A program made the position numbers and the translations under genes. The notes beneath the pieces are model-generated. The model saw only the letters and a program-made list of their open reading frames with translations. It ran no database searches and was not told the DNA's origin. Positions 9,276 through 16,425 of a stretch of DNA of 64,000 nucleotides are shown here, one piece after another (positions within the stretch are counted from its first letter, which is position 1; every line of letters begins with the position of its first letter). The stretch comes from Paenibacillus sp. MSJ-34 (GTDB lineage: Bacteria; Bacillota; Bacilli; Paenibacillales; Paenibacillaceae): contig NZ_JAHLPR010000037.1 in NCBI RefSeq assembly GCF_018918005.1, forward strand, positions 1 through 64,000, written 5' to 3'.

Positions 9276-9312
9276 TTGACAAATGGGAAACGAGTTGATT
9301 GAATTTTGTCAA
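9276..9312 (-). promoter_or_regulatory. Separated operator-like half-sites upstream of ytaF
   Basis: TTGACAAA at 9276-9283 and TTTTGTCAA at 9304-9312 form an inverted pair with a 20-base gap. The same words make the tight palindrome in front of the XRE-DUF1232 gene, which suggests that regulator also controls ytaF. No good -10 box was found at the right distance. Confidence 0.4.
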
Positions 9313-9406
9313 TAGAACGGAATAACCGTTTATGTCGAGAAAAAAGGGTCGCCGAGTCCGTCTCAACAACCCATTACATCTATTTTTGATTTTCACGAAC
9401 GTCCCG

Positions 9407-10060
9407 TTATTCGGACGGCTTGAACAATTTCGGTGTCTGGAGAGCGTTCGCAATCAGTTTTACGGCAATAGCATCGTCTATATAACCAATCGGAAAAATA
9501 TAATCCGGAATAACGTCCACTGGCGAAATAAAATAAATCAATGCGCTTCCGATTAATGCCATCTCCCATGGAGCGCCTTTGTTTATGCGGAATTTCTCGT
9601 ACATATCTTTTAGCTGATGAATAAACGGTCCGGTACCGCTTATTTTTTGAAGCTTTGTCTCAAATTGCCGCAGTATCGTTTCTTTGCCTTCTTCCGTTTG
9701 CGCATACTGTTCGTATTTGGCCAATTCCCGTTCGACATTCTCTACGCTGAACTGATTATAATGTACATTGGAGGATTCGAGGATGTCTTGAATATTGTCG
9801 ATCGAGGCATGAATATCCGATTCCCGCCGATTGACAGAGTAACCGGCAGCGGCAAACAACTCCGAGACGGGAACCTCGAGACAATCGGCAAATCGTTGCA
9901 AATGTTCCGGAGTCGCTTTTCGCTTCCCGTTTATGATCCGCGAGACGGTGGCCGGATCAATCTGGGTGAGTTCGCTGCATTTCCTTATGGATAAAGAGCG
10001 CTCCTGTAACAGTCTCTTCAACAATAAGCCAAGGGTGCCGCTGTTCTTCTGTTCAGACAT
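9407..10060 (-). CDS. XRE-family regulator fused to DUF1232 membrane domain
   Basis: The 217-residue protein has an N-terminal XRE helix-turn-helix (about residues 8-65; SIRKCSELTQIDPATVSRIINGKRKA), a charged helical linker, and a C-terminal DUF1232/YkvA domain (about 150-205; ALIGSALIYFISPVDVIPDYI with the SPVDVIPD core). DUF1232 proteins are small membrane-associated units of unknown activity. The fusion suggests a membrane-tethered transcription factor (inference). Its promoter overlaps the palindrome TTGACATTTTGTCAA, so autoregulation is likely. Start: ATG at 10060, with GAAAGGATCGTC upstream. Confidence 0.85.
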   Translation of the reverse strand: MSEQKNSGTLGLLLKRLLQERSLSIRKCSELTQIDPATVSRIINGKRKATPEHLQRFADCLEVPVSELFAAAGYSVNRRESDIHASIDNIQDILESSNVHYNQFSVENVERELAKYEQYAQTEEGKETILRQFETKLQKISGTGPFIHQLKDMYEKFRINKGAPWEMALIGSALIYFISPVDVIPDYIFPIGYIDDAIAVKLIANALQTPKLFKPSE

Positions 10061-10094
10061 ACTGACGATCCTTTCTAAAAACCGGTTTGCTTAT

Positions 10095-10123
10095 AATATA
10101 TATCGATGTTGACATTTTGTCAA
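10095..10123 (-). promoter_or_regulatory. Promoter and palindromic operator of the XRE-DUF1232 gene
   Basis: On the minus strand, TTGACA (10123-10118) and TATATT (10100-10095) are 17 bases apart. The -35 box is one arm of the perfect palindrome TTGACATTTTGTCAA (10109-10123), so binding there would block RNA polymerase. Autoregulation by the downstream XRE protein is inferred. Confidence 0.65.
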
Positions 10124-10171
10124 AACGGATTCCCGTTACTCGCTACTTTTTCTGGCGATCAGCAATTGTCA

Positions 10172-10200
10172 TTGACAGCATAAACGGTTGGGAGTACGAT
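10172..10200 (+). promoter_or_regulatory. Sigma-A-type promoter before the cysteine-rich microgene
   Basis: TTGACA (10172-10177) and TACGAT (10195-10200) are separated by exactly 17 bases. It points toward the microgene at 10293 and, by readthrough, the M-box and mgtE. Confidence 0.6.
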
Positions 10201-10220
10201 AAAACTTGTAGTCGTTCTGT

Positions 10221-10260
10221 CCTCGTTAGGCGAGTCTCCTATACAAACCTTCAGACTCCG
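10221..10260 (+). promoter_or_regulatory. Partial M-box-like leader element
   Basis: Positions 10221-10243 match the opening of the true M-box (10549-10571) at 20 of 23 bases, including the GTTAGG core. The rest of the M-box is missing. Instead GAGTCT (10232-10237) can pair with AGACTC (10253-10258). It is either a truncated duplicate or a different leader using the same opening. Confidence 0.45.
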
Positions 10261-10292
10261 GAGGATTTTCATTTTGAGAAAGGGGTGGGATC

Positions 10293-10448
10293 ATGGAAGG
10301 AAGTCCGAGTCGAAACGATAACCGAAGGCGAGATTCAGTAAAGAGGAAGAGTCCTTTCCCTACGGCCCTCCCATGTTCCCCATGCGGCGATTTGCGCATG
10401 TTTCGCGATATGTGCGAGGCGTGCTTCGATTTGTGCGGGCCTATGTAA
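10293..10448 (+). CDS. Cysteine-rich 51-residue microprotein
   Basis: An ORF of 51 residues, ATG 10293 to TAA 10446-10448, with AAAGGGGTGGG just upstream. The first half is basic and polar (RNDNRRRDSVKRK); the second half has five cysteines in the order CSPC, CEAC and a last C four residues on (LPCSPCGDLRMFRDMCEAC, then FDLCGPM). This looks like a metal-binding or redox site. I recognise no family. It has its own promoter (10172-10200), a partial M-box-like leader and a terminator (10483-10514), and it lies directly before the M-box and mgtE, so a link to divalent metal handling is plausible but unproven. Confidence 0.5.
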   Translation: MEGSPSRNDNRRRDSVKRKSPFPTALPCSPCGDLRMFRDMCEACFDLCGPM

Positions 10449-10482
10449 CATGCGAGCAACCTTTGCGCGTAAGGAAACGGAT

Positions 10483-10515
10483 GAAGGCTCTCTCTTTATG
10501 GGAGGGCTTTTTTGG
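10483..10515 (+). terminator. Intrinsic terminator after the microgene
   Basis: GCTCTCTC pairs with GGGAGGGC (one T-G wobble at each of two places) across a five-base loop, and TTTTTT follows. It separates the microgene transcript from the M-box region. Confidence 0.65.
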
Positions 10516-10548
10516 TTTCGGTCGATTTCCACGGAAATAAAATACGAA

Positions 10549-10697
10549 CCTCGTTAGGTGAGGCTCCTGTATGGAGAAATGCTGCTGCCCAGAAATGTCC
10601 AAAGACGCCAATGGGTCAACAGAAGCCATCGACATAAGGTGGTTTTTAATGTAGCTGGATTCCGCTCCTATGCCATACAGTGCTAAAACTCAACGAA
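10549..10697 (+). promoter_or_regulatory. M-box (ykoK) magnesium riboswitch
   Basis: The leader shows the conserved M-box blocks in order: GTTAGGTGAGGCTCCTGTAT, GCTGCTGCCCAGAAATGTCC, AGACGCCAATGGGTCAACAG, then CCGCTCCTATGCCATACAGTG and a closing CTCAACGA that pairs with the opening CGTT. It lies upstream of mgtE and before an intrinsic terminator, which fits Mg2+-induced premature termination. Confidence 0.92.
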
Positions 10698-10721
10698 TGG
10701 AGGTGTCGATTTTTCGGGTAT

Positions 10722-10756
10722 AACACGCCTTCATTCGTTATGGGCGTGTTTTTTTG
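10722..10756 (+). terminator. Riboswitch-controlled terminator before mgtE
   Basis: AACACGCC (10722-10729) pairs with GGCGTGTT (10743-10750), followed by a T run to 10755. It sits between the M-box and the mgtE ribosome binding site, the position expected for the expression platform. Confidence 0.85.
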
Positions 10757-10793
10757 TGTGGAGAAAAAAATGTTCATGAAGGAGGCAATGTTC

Positions 10794-12128
10794 ATGGTAC
10801 AAGAACTCAAAAAATTGCTAGCCCATCATAAGGAGTCCGAAATACGCGACTTCATATCCCGTTTTCAACCTTTTGATGTAGCGGAAATGTTAACAACAGA
10901 TCTTGACAGTGAGGAACAGCTCGCGCTTATATCCATGTTTCCCATTCCGTTAAGTGCGGAAGTTCTCGAATATATCGAGCCGGAACTGCAATATCGCATT
11001 CTCGTTCGGAGCAGCAAAGAAACGACCACCTTGCTGCTTCATGAAATGTCAAGCGATAAGGTCGTCGATTTGCTCTTAGCCATTCATCCTCATCAAGCGG
11101 ATAAATTAATGGAGTTATTGCCGCTCGATTATCGGGATAAACTGAGCACGTTGATGAACTATCCCCCGGAAACGGCAGGGAGTCTCGCTACAGTGGAATA
11201 CATTGCCGTTCGGGATTCTTGGACGGGAGACCAGACTTTGCGGCATGTTCGAAAAGTCGGACATGAGGCCGAAATTGTTTCCTATATCTATGTTCTCGAC
11301 ACTTATGGAAAGCTAGTCGGCATCGTATCGCTGAAAGATACGATCATGGCAGGTACCGAATCGAAAATAGGGGATATCATGAAAGAAGATGTCATTTCCG
11401 TTCCCGCCGATATGCATCAGCAAGAAGTCGCGAATATTTTAACCAATTATAATTTGGTTGCGATCCCCGTCGTTACTCACGACAACCGGATGATTGGAAT
11501 TGTTACCGTAGACGATTTGATCGATGTCATTCATGAAGAAGCGACCGAGGATTTTCAGAAACTGGGTGGAAGTCAGCCGCTAGAAGAGCCTTATTTTAAA
11601 AACTCCATTTGGAAATTGTTCCGCAAACGTATCGGATGGCTGCTCATTTTGTTTGTCGCGGAGGCTTATACGGGGAATGTGCTGCGCCACTTTGAAGATA
11701 CGCTGTCCGAAGTGATTGCCTTAACCTTCTTTATACCATTGCTGATCGGCACGGGAGGCAACTCGGGAACGCAGACGGTAACGACGCTCGTTCGCGCACT
11801 GGCTCTCGGCGAAGTCAGATTCAAGGATATTTTCAAAGTAATGGGCAAAGAAGTAGCCACAGGTATTTTTCTCGGGATTTGTATGGGACTTGCCGCCTTT
11901 GTGCGGGCGGAGTTTCTGGGGGTGGGATTCGACATCGGCTCGGTAGTTGCCGTCACCGCCGTGTTTGTTGTCATCTGGTCATCCCTCGTTTCGGCGATCT
12001 TGCCGCTCGTTTTACACAAATTAAAAGTCGACCCGGCCGTTGTTTCAGGTCCGTTTATTACAACATTGGTTGACGGAACCGGATTGATCATCTACTTCAC
12101 AATGGCCAAACTAATGTTGAATCTATAA
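10794..12128 (+). CDS. mgtE: Magnesium transporter MgtE
   Basis: A Mg2+ channel/transporter of 444 residues in the cytoplasmic membrane. Order: N-terminal cytosolic superhelical domain (about 1-130), two CBS domains (about 135-255; IGDMKEDVISVPADMHQQ marks the second), the plug helix, then five membrane segments with the signature GTGGNSGTQTV and the terminal GPFITTLVDGTGL. ATG 10794 is chosen because AAGGAGG (10779-10785) lies eight bases before it; earlier in-frame ATGs (10770, 10776, 10788) precede or touch that site. Expression is controlled by the M-box and terminator upstream, so transcription should rise when Mg2+ is low. Confidence 0.95.
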   Translation: MVQELKKLLAHHKESEIRDFISRFQPFDVAEMLTTDLDSEEQLALISMFPIPLSAEVLEYIEPELQYRILVRSSKETTTLLLHEMSSDKVVDLLLAIHPHQADKLMELLPLDYRDKLSTLMNYPPETAGSLATVEYIAVRDSWTGDQTLRHVRKVGHEAEIVSYIYVLDTYGKLVGIVSLKDTIMAGTESKIGDIMKEDVISVPADMHQQEVANILTNYNLVAIPVVTHDNRMIGIVTVDDLIDVIHEEATEDFQKLGGSQPLEEPYFKNSIWKLFRKRIGWLLILFVAEAYTGNVLRHFEDTLSEVIALTFFIPLLIGTGGNSGTQTVTTLVRALALGEVRFKDIFKVMGKEVATGIFLGICMGLAAFVRAEFLGVGFDIGSVVAVTAVFVVIWSSLVSAILPLVLHKLKVDPAVVSGPFITTLVDGTGLIIYFTMAKLMLNL

Positions 12129-12329
12129 TCGTCCGGCAACGATCCCCGCTTGTTTTTCGGATTGGAAAAGAGGATTTTGCAGAAACATTTGCATTTCCTC
12201 AGGTGCGATTTGCGCCGCCGAAAGGGTTTTGTATTTACGATCGAGAATAAATAAAGCGGGACGAAAATAAACCGTAAGAGGACGGGGTGTTGTTCCGAGT
12301 TGCGTACGTATATGGCGGAGGGAATGCAC

Positions 12330-12485
12330 ATGGAAGCGAAATTCGAGGAATACAGCATTAATACGGTAGGCTATACGAACAGTATGGATTTGTAAAAGAC
12401 GCCGAAAGATTTATGGTCAGACGACCCCGATTATGACCGGCATTAGACGAATTTTCATCAAATCAACAAGGAAGCGATCGTTTGA
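12330..12485 (+). pseudogene. Remnant of a small gene with two in-frame stops
   Basis: ATG 12330 has a good GGAGGG (12317-12322) seven bases upstream, and the frame runs to TGA 12483-12485, where it overlaps the TTG start of the next gene. Within it are stops at 12393 and 12444. The text between them still looks coding (KTPKDLWSDDPDYDRH, TNFHQINKEAIV). I read it as a decayed gene once coupled to its neighbour. The family is unknown. An alternative minus-strand reading (12123-12329) is also open. Confidence 0.35.
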
Positions 12486-12892
12486 AGAACTTTCAGAATG
12501 TTTTCTTTTTTGCAACTTTAGCATTTTTTTTCATTGCGAGTGTACTGTCCGGGAATTCGACTTTTCAAGGTTTTGCCGGAGCTATCATTATTATTGTCAT
12601 TATAGGCCTCGTATTGAAGTATGCGAATCGATTCATTTACGAGCCGTTGAGTGGCAAACTTATTACACGAAAAAATGGTTGGAATTTGCTGTTAAGTATT
12701 GACGTTCTCCTTATCACTTGCATCTCAATCATTGGTTTAGTGATCGTGAATCATAATGCGGAATTTGAGGAAAAGATGGCGAGTTATATTGTTTTTGGAT
12801 CTTTTTATATCTTTGCATTGATTAAATCGATTAGATCAAACTTGCGTGAAAGACAACGGATGTTGAAAGACGATAAGGATACACATATCTAA
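12482..12892 (+). CDS. Hypothetical four-helix membrane protein
   Basis: The 136-residue product has hydrophobic segments at about 8-22, 30-50, 68-90 and 98-115 and a charged C-terminal tail (RSNLRERQRMLKDDKD). TTG 12482 is the only reasonable start; it overlaps the stop of the decayed ORF before it, a typical coupled arrangement. I recognise no family; Paenibacillus-type uncharacterised membrane proteins of this size are common. It is visibly more AT-rich than the housekeeping genes, in line with the accessory character of the region. Confidence 0.6.
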   Translation: MKNFQNVFFFATLAFFFIASVLSGNSTFQGFAGAIIIIVIIGLVLKYANRFIYEPLSGKLITRKNGWNLLLSIDVLLITCISIIGLVIVNHNAEFEEKMASYIVFGSFYIFALIKSIRSNLRERQRMLKDDKDTHI

Positions 12893-12958
12893 CGAAACGA
12901 ATCGGTGTGGAACGAATATGGAAGTAACGAATACACTGCGCATTTGAAGGAGATATAA

Positions 12959-13504
12959 ATGGAAGATCAGTGGATCATATCGCAATACAATTCAGATTGG
13001 AAAGCGGAATTTCAACGGATAGGGTCCCATTTAAGGCGGTCGTTGGGCGAACTGGCGATCCGGATCGATCATATCGGATCGACATCGGTTGTTGGAATGG
13101 ATGCGAAACCAATCATCGACATTCAAGTTTCCGTTATCGATTTTGATGATGTATCGGTGTATAAAACCAAGATAGAACAAGTGGGGTTTGTTCTGCGGGA
13201 GATGAATCCGGACAAAACGAAAAAGTATTTTCGAGAAATGCCGGGAGCCAGGAGAACTCATGTTCATGTACGGCGGGCGGGAAGTTTTGGAGAACAAATG
13301 ACGTTGCTTTTTCGTGACTACTTAAGAACGCATCCGGCAGATGCGATAAGATATGCCCGGGAGAAACATCGATTAATGAGTATGTATAAGAATGAACGGC
13401 CGAAATATGTTGAAGGAAAAGGACCGATGGTATGGAATATATTGCAAAAGGCTCATCGATGGTCGCAGGAAATCGGCTGGAGACCAGGCAAAACGGATGT
13501 GTAA
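12959..13504 (+). CDS. GrpB family protein (UPF0157)
   Basis: A 181-residue protein of the GrpB family, which has a nucleotidyltransferase-like fold but no established substrate. Signatures are IRIDHIGSTSVVGMDAKPII near residues 37-56 (the GS plus acidic residues of the fold), LREMNPDKTKKYF and the HVHVRRAGS stretch. GAAGGAG lies eight bases before ATG 12959. It stands between unrelated genes; a weak 8-bp hairpin at 13567-13588 may end the transcript. Confidence 0.85.
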   Translation: MEDQWIISQYNSDWKAEFQRIGSHLRRSLGELAIRIDHIGSTSVVGMDAKPIIDIQVSVIDFDDVSVYKTKIEQVGFVLREMNPDKTKKYFREMPGARRTHVHVRRAGSFGEQMTLLFRDYLRTHPADAIRYAREKHRLMSMYKNERPKYVEGKGPMVWNILQKAHRWSQEIGWRPGKTDV

Positions 13505-13566
13505 GCGTTGGTGCGTTCCTGCGGTGAGCAGCAAGGCGTTTAACAAGACCGATGGAATTTGTATTT

Positions 13567-13588
13567 AGGGCTGCTCGGAGGCAGCCCT
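13567..13588 (+). terminator. Possible terminator after the GrpB gene
   Basis: AGGGCTGC and GCAGCCCT form an 8-bp stem with a 6-base loop; only a short T-rich tail follows. 13589-13719 holds no gene I can support. Confidence 0.45.
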
Positions 13589-13719
13589 TCATGTTAGCGA
13601 TTACGATGATCTTTCAGAGAAACCGTTATTTATCTACACGTATTGATCGGACGGAGTATTATCCAACATGACGGCTTGACCGGGATGATTGGACTGCAGC
13701 ATCCCAACGAGCTTGCAAA

Positions 13720-14001
13720 ATGGCGATGATGCACCAGCTAAGCGCCGCACTTGCCACTTCGCGGACAGATGAAGGGTATATGGCAGAAATTATAGAGAAT
13801 CCCGACGGAACCTATTGTTATGTGGAAAAGCATTGCCCGATTTGCGAGGCGGCGAGAGCATGCTCCAATCTTTGCAAGAAGGAAATGGAGATGTTCCGGC
13901 AAGTCATCGGCGACGGTGTCGAGATCGCAAGAGGCGAGCATATTTTAAAAGGCGACAATCGTTGCGTGTATTGGATTAAACCGGAAGAGACATCTGTGTG
14001 A
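13720..14001 (+). pseudogene. C-terminal remnant of a cysteine-cluster HTH regulator
   Basis: The open stretch encodes up to 93 residues whose body matches the C-terminal half of SufR/DeoR-like regulators that bind an Fe-S cluster: GTYCYVEKHCPICEAARACS, NLCKKEMEMFR, and RGEHILKGDNRCVYWI. Cysteines are arranged C-x2-C, C-x3-C, then a final C. The N-terminal winged-helix half (about 100 residues) is missing upstream, where the frame has stops. So it is probably a truncated, nonfunctional gene rather than a full regulator; a free-standing short protein cannot be ruled out. Confidence 0.6.
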
Positions 14002-14108
14002 ACCTTGCACATTATACCGGGTATGTACTGGTATGTTGTCCTGGGAGCAAATTCGTAATTGTCTTCGGTAAAAGCGGTTTCAAAAATTCGAACAAGGGAG
14101 TGTTCTAT

Positions 14109-14543
14109 ATGAACGGAAAGTTTGCATTTTCGCGTATCGGCTATGTCTACGTTCCTACAGCACAAATCGACGAATCCATTGCATGGTATACGTCCAATCT
14201 GGAATTTAAATTGATAAACAAATTTCAAGACAGGGGTTCGTATATTGCGGTGCTGCATCATCCGCATCAACATTCGATTGCTTTATTGCTCATTGAGACG
14301 ACAGATAAGAAACCGTTGGAAATTGCGAGAAACGGACAACCCTTTCCGATTATGGCGCTCAACTGCCCGGATATTGAATTTACGCATCGCCAGCTGCAGG
14401 ACAAAGGATGGGAAGTCGGGGAACTGCATACGCTAGGCAACGGAGAGGCGAAATATTTTTACTTCAGAGATAATGAAGGAAACCTATTGGAAGCGGCATG
14501 GTCCGTTTGGGATCCAATAGACGAATTTAAAGCAGATTTTTAA
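14109..14543 (+). CDS. VOC (glyoxalase-fold) family protein
   Basis: A 144-residue vicinal-oxygen-chelate fold protein: two beta-alpha-beta-beta-beta modules with RIGYVYVPTAQIDESIAWYT at the N-terminus and KYFYFRDNEGNLLEAAW at the C-terminus. Possible metal ligands are scattered His and the late Glu (NLLEA). The substrate cannot be told from sequence; members include glyoxalases, bleomycin/fosfomycin resistance proteins and dioxygenases. AAGGGAG lies eight bases before ATG 14109. It is an intact gene among decayed neighbours. 14544-14669 holds nothing I can support. Confidence 0.8.
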   Translation: MNGKFAFSRIGYVYVPTAQIDESIAWYTSNLEFKLINKFQDRGSYIAVLHHPHQHSIALLLIETTDKKPLEIARNGQPFPIMALNCPDIEFTHRQLQDKGWEVGELHTLGNGEAKYFYFRDNEGNLLEAAWSVWDPIDEFKADF

Positions 14544-14669
14544 CCGAATATTTAAGCTCTAGGAGGATTTCGTATCCTTCTGCAGACCGTTTCCAGCAGC
14601 GTTTCTACTGGTATAATAGGATATAGACAGCGGGCTCCAATAGAAGGAACGGATCACTTCGCCTTAGTT

Positions 14670-15131
14670 TTGACTGGATTATTCAATCAAAGAGTCATTC
14701 TCGGCGCTTTGGCGGCTCCGATCGTTGCGAGCAGAATTTGTCCCGCCTATGCTATTGTGCTCGGCCTGCTGGTCGTATCCGCCGGATTTCTCATTGATCG
14801 TCGGGTCCGCCCCCCGGAAAGGGCCGGAGCGGCTTCGTCGCTATCGGAGACCAGCGGCGAGCTGGGCGCCGCATTGGGCGTCGCCGCGTTGGGGAGCATC
14901 GGCACAGCAGTGTACCGCGGGGGAATGGAAGTACCTGCCGAGATAGCCTCGCCGGCGCAATTGCCGCAGCCAAGAACATCCCCGCGGAGCTTGGTACCGA
15001 ACTGACGGCAGCCGCGCGAAGCGTTTGTCAACGGATTCAATACTGTTGCCAACGTCAGTATCGCAATTGCGGCGATCATCTCCTTGAACGTCAAGGCTCT
15101 GCTGCGAAAGTCATTGGAAAATATACAATAG
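14670..15131 (+). pseudogene. Broken MFS (DHA2-type) drug transporter
   Basis: Fragments of a 14-TM DHA2 major-facilitator pump. The stretch GAAASSLSETSGELGAALGV and GSIGTAVYRGGME are typical of the QacA/SmvA group near TM11-12, and FVNGFNTVANVSIAIAAI with a basic tail matches the C-terminal end. IVGSAP in one frame continues as PERAGAAS in another across a run of six C at about 14810-14817, showing a frameshift; more of the protein is lost upstream, a stop lies at 15003-15005, and the last part needs another frame change. It cannot make a working pump. The decayed tetR next to it was probably its regulator. Confidence 0.7.
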
Positions 15132-15165
15132 AAACAGCTAATCTGCCGTTCGAAACGTGCTTCCA

Positions 15166-15295
15166 TTGGAAAACCTCCAATGGATTCTTGGTTTTATCGC
15201 TGTTCAGTTTCATTTTCGGCCAAATCCGCTGCATAAATTCCAATGAAAAGCTGTAAAACGAGGATTAAGCGGTTAGAATATTGGATCAAATCCAA
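15166..15295. repeat. TTGGA-N5-TCCAA palindromes, cluster 1 (two copies)
   Basis: TTGGAAAACCTCCAA at 15166-15180 and TTGGATCAAATCCAA at 15281-15295 share arms TTGGA/TCCAA with a five-base centre. The same pattern occurs four times at 25963-26145. The rest of the gap 15132-15376 holds no gene. Confidence 0.6.
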
Positions 15296-15376
15296 TGGAC
15301 TTCGTCTTCTGCTTAGAAACTATAGTCATTCTCCGACAACCTCAATGCAAATTGCGGGGCAATAACGATAAGCAGC

Positions 15377-15829
15377 ATGATGGCTTTCATGCAGTCGCCA
15401 ACGAACAATTCGCACAAATTCGCGAATGAACGCAAAGAAATGATAATTGCCGCAGGCTTAAAAGTGTTTGCCCGAAAAGGAATCGAAGGCACGAAAATTA
15501 TCAATGATCGCTGCGGAAGCCGGAATCAGCCATTGGCGCTAATGGAAGGAAACGGCGATATCTTCATGGTCATGAAGCAAGCGCTGCGATCCGAAGACGT
15601 TCCGGAAAGAACGATGAATTTGATCGAAGATATTTCAACCCGGTATTCAGCCCATTTCTTGCCCTTGTTTATCGAGGGACAAAAGGCGGGCGAATTGATT
15701 CAAGGCGCCCCCGAGGAATTGCTGGAAGTGTATTTAGCGGTTATTTCCGGTTTCATGACGGAGGAAGTCCGGTGGTGGAAAGATAATCTGGATACGAAAG
15801 TCGATCTCCTTGTTCGTATCATTTCATGA
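15377..15829 (+). pseudogene. TetR-family regulator with broken HTH
   Basis: The 150-residue ORF begins and ends like a TetR regulator (ERKEMIIAAGLKVFARKGIE; C-terminal ligand domain with LIQGAPEELLEVYLAVISG). Inside the helix-turn-helix the frame is wrong: the expected IAAEAGISHW is found in the +1 frame at about 15507-15540, while the ORF frame reads a nonsense stretch (NDRCGSRNQPLALMEG) before returning to the family pattern at GDIFMVMKQAL. Two compensating indels would explain this. The open frame is kept but the DNA-binding helix is destroyed, so it is probably inactive. Confidence 0.65.
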
Positions 15830-15847
15830 GTTTACCGGGTTAGTTGG

Positions 15848-15885
15848 CAAACAACCGGAGCTTACGCCGCCCGGCTGTTTGTTTT
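15848..15885. terminator. Two-way hairpin between tetR remnant and DUF3918-like gene
   Basis: CAAACA-ACCGG (15848-15858) pairs imperfectly with CCGGC-TGTTTG (15871-15881), with TTTTG after it on the plus strand. It lies between converging reading frames. Confidence 0.5.
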
Positions 15886-15897
15886 GCTAAGCAATAA

Positions 15898-16059
15898 TCA
15901 TTTGCGAAACGGCTGCAACATGGGACGGAAAGCATTTCCTTTGAATCTGCGCCGTTGGGCGATTCCAAGCGCTGTAACCCCTGCTGCCCCTAGAGCCACT
16001 AAGGACATGATCGTTCTCCGGTTATTTACCCTTTGCAAGATGGAACGCATCCATTGCAT
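15898..16059 (-). CDS. DUF3918-like small protein
   Basis: A 53-residue ORF, ATG at 16059, TGA at 15898-15900, with GAGGCGGTG about seven bases upstream. The sequence has an amphipathic basic start (MRSILQRVNNRRTI), one short hydrophobic segment with small residues (MSLVALGAAGVTALGIA) and a basic tail (RRRFKGNAFRPM). This is the pattern of the DUF3918 family of small Bacillales membrane proteins of unknown function. The gene is below usual length cut-offs; composition and the ribosome binding site support it. Confidence 0.65.
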   Translation of the reverse strand: MQWMRSILQRVNNRRTIMSLVALGAAGVTALGIAQRRRFKGNAFRPMLQPFRK

Positions 16060-16225
16060 ACTGTTTCACCGCCTCATGATTAATGGTTCAATCGATGAAC
16101 ATTCGTTATTTTGCGTATGAAACCGATTTTTTCATACAAGGAAATAAACTGAAGTCTTCAGAACTTGGCTGTGCAACCCAACAATGAGATAATAGAAAAA
16201 ATCGAATGTAGAAAGGAAGATCGAG

Positions 16226-16420
16226 ATGGAACAATGGGAATATCGAACGATTAAATATGAAACAGGCGGATTTTTCGGCGGCAAAGTAAGAGAGGATGAG
16301 TTCGAGGAAGAATTAAACCGCCACGGTCGTGAAGGTTGGGAGCTTGTTTCTTGCTTCGACACAAGCATATATCAAGGGCAGTCCAAAGATATTATTGTCG
16401 TTTTCAAAAGACGAAAGTAG
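16226..16420 (+). CDS. DUF4177 domain protein
   Basis: A 64-residue protein with the DUF4177 pattern: N-terminal WEYRTIKYET, a middle helix EFEEELNRHGREGWELVSCF in which GWELV is the family hallmark, and a C-terminal strand DIIVVFKRR. Members are small, cytosolic and of unknown function. AGAAAGGAAGATCGAG precedes ATG 16226. The following kinase-like gene starts six bases after its stop, so the two are probably co-transcribed. The gap 16060-16225 holds no other gene. Confidence 0.82.
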   Translation: MEQWEYRTIKYETGGFFGGKVREDEFEEELNRHGREGWELVSCFDTSIYQGQSKDIIVVFKRRK

Positions 16421-16425
16421 TTTTC

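Noticed and set aside
10221-10260. Second complete M-box riboswitch
   Set aside because: Only the first 23 bases match; the conserved CTGCCCAG and CGCCAATGGGTCAACAG blocks are missing.
12123-12329. 68-codon minus-strand ORF after mgtE
   Set aside because: No ribosome site and an uncertain start; the plus-strand remnant has better start signals. Mentioned as a finding only.
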